Shown here piece by piece: positions 57,050 to 64,000 of a stretch of 64,000 bases of DNA (positions are counted from its first letter, which is position 1; the number at the start of each line of letters is the position of its first letter). This stretch comes from Morchella semilibera. Taxonomy: Eukaryota; Ascomycota; Pezizomycetes; Pezizales; Morchellaceae. A program made the position numbers and the translations under genes. Below the pieces are notes generated by a model that saw nothing but the letters and a program-made list of their open reading frames with translations, did no database searches and was not told the origin of the DNA. The stretch is from NCBI GenBank assembly GCA_009192285.1, contig WBVU01000017.1, positions 310,001 to 374,000 of the forward strand. The letters run 5' to 3'.

Positions 57050-58872
57050 ATGCTCTCCCGCCTCCGCCTGAGACCCTCGAGTCTCCCCTCATCCCTCACA
57101 AAGCGCAATGGCCCTCTCAAGACCGCCCTGTAACCCCCCCCCCTCCCCCGCCATCCCCGCACATTACTAACACCCCCCACAGGCGCCCCCTCTCCGCGAC
57201 TGCAATCCCCCGCAGCTCCGACCCCGCGCTCAACCGCACCTCCGCAGCAATCACACAGCCAAAGTCCCAGGGCGCCTCGCAAGCCATGCTCTACGCCACA
57301 GGCCTAACAGAGACCGACATGTCCAAGGCGCAAGTCGGCATCTCGTCCGTCTGGTACTCCGGGAACCCCTGCAACATGCACCTCCTCGACCTCAACAACC
57401 GGGTTCGTGGCGGCGTGCGCGCCGCCGGCCTCGTAGCCTACCAGTTCAACACCATCGGCGTCAGCGACGGCATCAGCATGGGCACCAGCGGCATGCGCTA
57501 CTCGCTGCAGTCGCGCGACCTCATCGCCGACTCCATCGAGACCGTCATGGGCGGCCAGTGGTACGACGCAAACATCTCCATCCCCGGCTGCGACAAGAAC
57601 ATGCCCGGCGTGATCATGGCCATGGGCCGCGTCAACCGCCCCTCGCTCATGGTCTACGGCGGCACCATCCAGCCCGGTAAATCAAAGTGCATGGGCGGCG
57701 CCGAGATCGACATCGTCAACGCCTTCCAGTCGTACGGCCAGTTCATCACCGGCGAGATCAACGAGGAGACCCGCTTCGACATCATCCGCCATGCGTGTCC
57801 GGGCTCGGGCGCCTGCGGCGGCATGTACACCGCAAACACCATGGCGACCGCCATCGAGGCCATGGGCATGACGCTTCCCGGGTCCTCCTCCAACCCCGCC
57901 GAGTCCCCCGCAAAGGCGCAGGAGTGCATCGAGGCCGGCCTGGCCATCAAGAACCTCCTCGAGAAGAACATCAAGCCGCGCGACATCCTCACCCGCGCCG
58001 CCTTCGAGAACGCAATGGTGGTCGTCAACATCACCGGCGGCTCCACCAACGCCGTCCTGCACCTCATCGCCATCGCCCACTCGGTCGACGTCAAGCTCAC
58101 CATCGACGACTTCCAGTCCGTCTCGGACCGCATCCCCCTCCTCGCCGACCTCAAGCCCTCAGGCAAGTACGTCATGGCCGACATCCACACCATCGGCGGC
58201 ACCCCCGCCCTCCTCAAATACCTCCTCGAGCAGGGCCTCATCGACGGCTCCATCATGACCGTCACCGGCCATACCATGGCCGAGAACCTCGCCAAAGTCC
58301 CCAGCTTCCCCGCAGACCAAAAGATCATCCGCCCGCTCTCCAACCCCATAAAGCCCACAGGCCACATCCAGATCCTGCGCGGCTCCCTCGCCCCCGGCGG
58401 CTCCGTCGGAAAGATCACGGGCAAGGAGGGCCTCCGCTTCGAGGGAAAGGCCAAGGTCTACGACTGCGAGGACGACTTCATCACCGCGCTCGAGCAGGGC
58501 GCAATCAAGAAGGGCGAGAAGACGGTCGTCGTCATCCGCTACGAGGGCCCAAAGGGCGCGCCGGGGATGGTCGAGATGCTCAAGCCCTCGTCGGCGATCA
58601 TGGGCGCCGGCCTCGGCCAGGACGTGGCGCTCATCACGGACGGGAGGTTCTCGGGCGGGTCTCACGGGTTCCTCATTGGCCATATCGTGCCGGAGGCGCA
58701 GGAGGGCGGGCCCATCGGGCTCGTGAGGGACGGGGATACCATCGTTATTGATGCGGTCGACAGGAAGTTGGACCTGTTGGTGGATGAGGAGGTGCTCGTC
58801 GAGAGGAGGAAGGAGTTTGTGCCGAAGCCGCTGAAGTATACAAAGGGGACGCTGTATAAGTATACCAAGTAA
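57050..58872 (+). CDS. ILV3: Dihydroxyacid dehydratase, mitochondrial
   Basis: Two exons, 57050-57129 and 57183-58872, encode 589 residues, the usual length. Exon 1 supplies a basic, Ser-rich, acid-free presequence ([20 protein letters not shown]) fitting mitochondrial import. The core contains [23 protein letters not shown] and [16 protein letters not shown], which hold the three cysteines of the Fe-S cluster. [25 protein letters not shown] and [21 protein letters not shown] follow. The enzyme makes the 2-oxo acids of valine and isoleucine synthesis by dehydrating dihydroxy acids. The gene is very GC-rich in the third codon position compared with its flanks, a sign of strong expression, and long antisense shadow frames result. 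Confidence 0.97.
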
Positions 58873-59155
58873 GACCCCCAATCTCGATAGTGTAGTAGTA
58901 TACTAACTAACGGTCAAACAGACAAGTCTCGGACGCCAGCCACGGATGCATCACGGACGCTTAGGTGTAGTTGAGCATGTATTTATGTAGCTTGCTTGCC
59001 CATAGACGGTATTAACAATATGTGGTTTATAGATAAAAGCTACTGGCCAGCCAATGGTAACCACCACCGCATGCCCTAATGGTGCGTGCATGTTTGTGTT
59101 TGTTTCCTTTTCCCTTTTCCTTTCTTTTCTTATGTCGTTGTCTCACAAAAGCTGG

Positions 59156-59178
59156 TTTTTTTTTTTAAAAAAAAAAAA
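59156..59178. repeat. Perfect T11A12 palindrome
   Basis: Eleven T followed directly by twelve A, self-complementary over at least 22 bases. It is the second such sequence in the window, about 300 bases after the ILV3 stop codon. Confidence 0.9.
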
Positions 59179-59554
59179 CGGATGTATGTACCATATCTTT
59201 GTAGTGCAGGGAAATGAAAATAAGAATAAAAATACATATAGTGCGAGTAAGTAAAGTAAGAAGGGAAGGGAAAGAAGAGCTCCCGGATATCTGGCGTGGC
59301 AGCGGTGGTGGTAGAGGAGTTTTTGAGCCATAACCCTCACGATTATCATCAGCACGCCGTAGGACAAAACTACAAAATGTATACCATGAATCTACCCTCT
59401 GTTATACGCCCACGTCTAATCAAACATGCACATGCAAAAAAGAAAAAGAAAACAGCACCAGCAAAGGGTGATCAGATAATAATCGAAAGAAGAAGAGAAA
59501 AAGTCGCCGATATTCCCTAACTACGCCTTTAATTCTAGCTAATATCAATCCAGA

Positions 59555-59607
59555 CTACCTTTACCTTTACCCTTTACCCTTTACCCTTTACCCTTTACCC
59601 TTTACCT
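59555..59607. repeat. CCCTTTA heptamer tandem array
   Basis: Two slightly shorter units lead into about five perfect TTTACCC units. The G-rich strand reads GGGTAAA. It resembles but differs from the usual fungal telomere repeat TTAGGG. Confidence 0.9.
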
Positions 59608-59962
59608 CCCCCCCTCCCCCTTCCCCTTTCTTCCTCACCCGCCCATTCGCCCCGCCCTCCAAATAAAATAACACAATGGATATATCGCAGTGAAATAAAT
59701 AAAAAAAAAACGAGGGGGGATTGGTTTCCTAATCAAACCATGAGGGCTGAGGGGGGGTGAACATATAGAGATTTTGAAATAACAGGACAGTAAACCAGTA
59801 CTACAGTAATGTGTACAGCGTATAGAGCATAGGGCTAGAAGGGAGAGAAAGTAACCCCTATAAACGACCACTACGTAAACTACGCAAACTTAAGATCACC
59901 AAATAGTGATGCCCTCACTTGGACGAGCGCCGCTAGCTCTAGTACAAACTCCTACACCCACA

Positions 59963-62900
59963 TTAGCACCACGGCAAGATAGGAATGTTGGGGGAGGGGG
60001 TAAATACTTGAAGGATCATGAGATTAGTCAACAAATGACTGAGAGTAAAGTCTGCATCTCCCTCCTCAAACGGCATCGTCCCGGCATCACTCATGACGCT
60101 CCCCTCCCTACTCTCGCCCTCCGGCGGCGGTGGCAGATGCAGCCCCGCCTGCCCCGGCTGCAGCACCTTGATCCGCCGCATCGTCGTGTCCGTCACATGC
60201 GAGTTAAACGGGCTACTCGGGCTCCCACCCGTTATAACTGCTGCGGCCGGCGACAGCGCGCGCACCTGCGACGGTGTGATCGCCAGTCCGCGCGACGACC
60301 GCGATGGCTGCATTGGCGTTGCGCCACCCGAATATTTGCGCTGGCGCCCGCCAGTGGTGTTTGAGGATGATGGCCTGACGAGGTTTCGGGGGCTGATAGC
60401 CTCGAGCTTGGTGTTTCGGACGGGAGAGCTCATGGGCGGGGCGACGAGAGGGCTCGAGAGGAGGGCCTCGTTGAGTTCGTCCGTGAACTGGAAGGCGCGC
60501 TTGCGCTCGGCGAGCTTGTCGTTGAGGTCTGGGATCTCACGGCGGTATGTGCGCATCTGGGCGACGAGACCCTGGAGGGCGGCCAGGATGGGGGGCGTTT
60601 TGGTAAACTTTGGGGTGCGGTTAGCTTTCTTGAGCTCGGTGATGCGTTTGCGCTCCTTGCGGAGGGAGATATCCTGGTGGGTGGATTCGCCCATTATTTC
60701 GGAGAGCTCGTTTTCGACATCGTCGAGCGAGTCCCAGGCTTCTTCGCCGTCGGAGTCGTCGCTGTGGTCGAATTCGTAGCTGGAGGGGTCGAAGAGTAGC
60801 CAGCCCTCGGGGCGCATCCAGGAGCAGGTTGCGAGGTCGACGATGACCGCGGTGAGGATCAGGTTTGTCTCGACTGTGTTGGCAAAGAATGTGTTGAGCA
60901 GCTCGATTACGTTCTTGAGCAGTGGGTCGTTTGGATGGATTGTGTGGGTGTACATCTCATTCAATTTGGCCCATCGAGGGTTTGCATCATCCTGTACTCC
61001 CCGGCTAGGCCCATTCTTTAGATTAAGGTGCTTTGCAGAACACGGGTGAGATTCGAGAAGGACGAGATTATCTTTAAGATGCTCGCTATAGCTCTCAGAA
61101 ACGTCTCTATCTTCGGATATGTCGCCTACAAGTGTAAAGAGCAGTTCCATCTCTTTGTTGTGGGCACCAATAGTTCTCATCTGTGCTCCCTCGGGATATG
61201 GAACGACTTTTAATAGGGTAGATACGGAATACGGGTGATGTTTCCTTAGTATCGTTGACACCAACCGTAGAGTAGCTGAAACTGTTTGCTGAGATTTTGA
61301 TTTCAGACTAGTTAATACTAGGTCTACAAGATTAAACAATTCTGGAGTTGGTGTATCATCTGCAACTTTGGACAAGAGATCGAGTGATCTTCGACGCCTC
61401 TCCATCGATGGCGATTGAATTGACTCGGTCTCAGACTTTATTTTGTCAGGAAGAGCCATTAAATAAGACAGGATAAGATGTATGAGGTCAGGATGCTCGA
61501 GGGTATCAAGAACAACGCGGACATATGTCAAGACGGCCACAGATGAGCCGCCATCTATGTCAGAGGACTCGAGAAGAGAGGGATATCTACGAGGTTCAGC
61601 AATCTTGTCACAGTTGGGGCGGTAAGTTCAACGTACAATAGCTGTTGCAGGAATAAAACCTGAAAGTGGTCTAGAAGAGTCTGCTTAACATCGGCGGATC
61701 TACAATGCTCCAACACATCCTGCCAGAATATTAGATATGAAAGGAAGGTTTCCAGATGTGTTTGGAATTCTGGTGAATTAGAACTCTCTGCCCCAAAAGC
61801 CGGCGGAGCGGAGGAGTAATCGGAAAGCACAAGAATCGTCGGGGGATCATCTGTGGGATAAGTCACGACTAGTTTTCTGGAAACTTTGTCAACCGGGTTC
61901 GCCCAGCAAAATTATGGGTTGCAGAGAGAACAACCTGCTAAGCTGGCTGTAAAGTGCCCCTAGCCCAGAGGCCATCAAAGTTGCAAGATCGCTCTCGACA
62001 ATCCATTTTTCTAGATCACCAGACGTTGATGCTGCCTCAATGATATAGAGCAGCCCAGTTCTCGCAAAGTCACCAACTCGTCCTTCGTGATGGACATAAT
62101 CTATCAATAGATAGAAAAGCGGGAAATCATCCTGCGAAGGGTTACCTGTTAGACTCAAACTCAAAACACCCTCCACAACCCCAACCCATCGCTCTAAGGG
62201 CTTCCATATATGAAAAAAAAAAAAAAAATTCGCCGCACCTTGTTTGTAATCCCCGCAAATTTTTGTTGGGGCCCCAAGCTCTCAAACTCCCGGCCACCGT
62301 CCTCATCTCCTCTCGTAATAAACCAAGCCTTTAGGATCCCTGGACTCAGCCTAATCTTGGCCGATATGCTGAATAGCAGCTCCACAAATTCGCCCTCGAA
62401 AATTGTTTCGCTGTGTTGACTCGTCCTTCTCAAAAACGCAATTAAACTCTGGGCGAAACTCTCCTGAGCCAAAAAGTCCTCCTCCTCGTTGTCAATCAAT
62501 GTTGCGAAGGCTGTTATACACTCCCTTATTACTGGCGCAGTACCCGACTGCCCAATTTGTGACAACGATATGAAAACCTGGTTCTCGTAGCAAAAGTTCA
62601 TGCACAGCCTCGCAGACCGTTTTTCTTCTTCAATTAAGAGATCTGTCAAGCGTTTTACGTAGCCCCGAAGTTGCTCCTGCGAACTTGGATCATTTTCACG
62701 CGAGTTGCGCCATGTGTGCTGAATCGTAGAAGCTACACGGTCAGCTGGTACCCTTTCGAAAAGTACCAATAAGAGCAGTTGGATTCCATGCCATTAACGA
62801 TTGCCAGACTTTCTTGAACTTTACTAGACGCTGCTGAGGTGTAGCAGGAGGGGGCTGCTTGCTGGCCGTACTTGAGGAGCCAGATCCTCCGATGAGACGG

Positions 62901-63043
62901 TTCCACTGCAATTGTCAAGTGTTAGCTGTACTCTACTATGCGGCTAGCTCCATGGTCGTCCGGTCCTCTTGTCCGGAGTGTCTCAACCCGTGTTATAGGT
63001 GAGAGACCCCATATGAGAAGTAAGGGCTACATACGAAATCCAT
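59963..63043 (-). CDS. FHIP/RAI16-like protein (FTS-Hook-FHIP complex subunit)
   Basis: Seven exons on the minus strand: 63043-63035 (9 nt), 62905-62767, 62732-62239, 62191-61935, 61876-61637 and 61586-59963, with one very short intron (62733-62766, 34 nt). That is six coding blocks after splicing as listed, and all phases close to give 920 residues. The start is MDFWNRLIGGSGSSS. The family core is mostly helical, including YLLIDYVHHEGRVGDFARTG, LSRKLVVTYPTDDPP and LLYPSLLESSDIDGGSSVAV. The last third is disordered and Ser/Pro-rich. RAI16-like proteins link early endosomes to dynein through Hook, as shown for FhipA in Aspergillus. The 34-nt intron is the weakest point: a real ultra-short intron or an indel are both possible. 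The start and other junctions look solid. Confidence 0.83.
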
Positions 63044-64000
63044 ATTCAAGGTACTCTGCGGACAAAGTAAAGCTGCTGGTGTACGTGTTTTGTGGTGCTG
63101 TGCATCCTGTGTTTGGCGTGCGGGCCAAAGCTCGACGTCCTGCCAAGACTTGTCTCGGCTTAGTCAGGAGTCAAAATTAGAGTTGTGTTGGAGACCATAT
63201 ATCTAATACATAGAATGATGCTTAGCAGAGATTTTTCCGGTATTAATACCAAGAGGAAATTAGTCGATCTAGAGGCGCGATCTCTCCCGCTGCCATGTAT
63301 ATACCGGTCGATAGTAATGGGGGTCGAAAACATTTGGTCGTAGGGGTTTTAGATTGCAATCTAAATCATAAAGTACAGTATACAACCTATCTGTGAACAA
63401 CCAACTACATATATCTTACGGGAAGCAGGAAAAACAGTGGAACGATGACTAAGCAATTACAGGATCTTTATGCCTTACTAGGACTCGGAGCTACATTCGG
63501 TCACGAGCGAGAATGTTACAGCTTGAGTGTCACCTGAGAACTAGGGGCGGTGGGTTCCAGAAAGGCTCCGGAATGTTGGGGAGATTAGTGATTTGCAGAT
63601 ATTCATTGTGGCGTCGAGTGATATCCGATGATCTGATCGTAATTTCGTTGGTTTCATGTAAGTCATCACAGAGACGCTACGATATGTCTCTCATGGATAG
63701 ACACACTTCTTTTGCAAGTGAATTATTTCGGATCACTACATCTAAGGAGGAACTCAATGCAGGATTTAAAAATTAGTAGGATATATATATATGAGGAGGA
63801 ATCGGCTGATATGTACTGCGCCTGTGCCATTGGCTTCCCTAATAGCTTAGGATTCAACCACACGTACGTAATCGTTGGCATGATGGGGCCCGGGTAACCG
63901 AACCAGGCGTATAGTTTTCACAAGACATCACTCGGCGAAGCGAATGTTAAGGTTTATATAATTATCTGAAAGGCAATGGCTTGACGTCGGTACTTTGCTA
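63044..64000. other. Gene-free right end of the window
   Basis: Upstream region of the FHIP-like gene and beyond. Short frames only; nothing recognised. A TATATATATATGA stretch lies near 63781-63793. A gene may begin past the window edge. Confidence 0.4.

Larger units (their letters stand above)
58873..59962. other. 1.1-kb convergent gene-free region
   Basis: 3' flanks of ILV3 and the FHIP-like gene. It contains a T11A12 palindrome (59156-59178) and a CCCTTTA heptamer array (59555-59607). No gene is supported. Confidence 0.5.

Noticed and set aside
57687-58751. Long plus-strand frame of 354 codons rich in Arg/His/Pro, and antisense frames
   Set aside because: Shadows of ILV3 caused by its GC-rich third codon positions; no domain and biased composition.
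59555-59607. Telomere end
   Set aside because: The heptamer is interstitial, flanked by genes on both sides, and is not TTAGGG.
1-64000. LTR retrotransposon, LINE or virus-like element
   Set aside because: No reverse transcriptase, integrase, capsid or long terminal repeat motif seen in any frame.

Overview
The window is nuclear DNA of a filamentous ascomycete (Pezizomycotina). The genes are split by short GT-AG introns, mostly 40-130 bases, many with a visible CTAAC/CTGAC branch site. They include typical fungal single-copy genes (ECM14, HAT1, ILV3, DHFR, MED22, NC2-alpha, haspin, a kinesin-14) and a fungal NACHT-ankyrin NLR. I cannot name the genus. Exon maps were built by hand from reading frame, splice sites and family motifs; nearly all close in phase.

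Layout. 0.5-5.5 kb: saccharopine-dehydrogenase-like oxidoreductase (+), D-amino-acid oxidase (-), epoxide hydrolase (-). 5.9-6.6 kb: a TIR element bounded by TA. 7.1-9.1 kb: a head-to-head pair of splicing genes, a pinin-domain protein (-) and PHF5A/Rds3 (+). 10-14.2 kb: a large Sec7-PH ARF exchange factor (-). 17.3-21.4 kb: ECM14-like carboxypeptidase pseudoenzyme (+), DHFR (-), MED22 (-). 21.6-21.9 kb: a small TIR element, related to one at 45.1 kb. 23.5-26.7 kb: HAT1 (-) and a ZIP metal transporter (+) from a shared upstream region. 27.7-31.3 kb: NLR with nearly identical ankyrin repeats (+). 33.0-37.2 kb: nucleoside transporter (-) and haspin kinase (+), head to head. 39.8-42.7 kb: kinesin-14 (-). 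45.9-47.2 kb: NOSIP-like RING protein (+). 49.7-50.5 kb: NC2-alpha (+). 52.2-53.6 kb: GT34 mannosyltransferase (-). 57.0-58.9 kb: dihydroxyacid dehydratase (+). 60.0-63.0 kb: FHIP/RAI16-like protein (-).

Most genes are housekeeping: splicing, transcription, chromatin, mitosis, vesicle traffic, metabolism. There is no secondary-metabolite or other metabolic cluster. The accessory parts are the NLR, three small inverted-repeat elements and several gene-free stretches of 2-3 kb rich in homopolymers and simple repeats. I saw no CRISPR array, rRNA, LTR element or virus-like element.

The most striking unexplained signal is the palindrome TACATGTA. I counted 31 copies by eye, all outside the coding regions, where about one is expected in 64 kb of random sequence. 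Other points of interest are the NLR repeat array with its irregular unit, an apparent one-base frameshift in HAT1, a stop-free 63-base intron in the kinesin, introns of only 34 and 38 bases, very small exons (9-25 nt), and two perfect T(n)A(n) palindromes.
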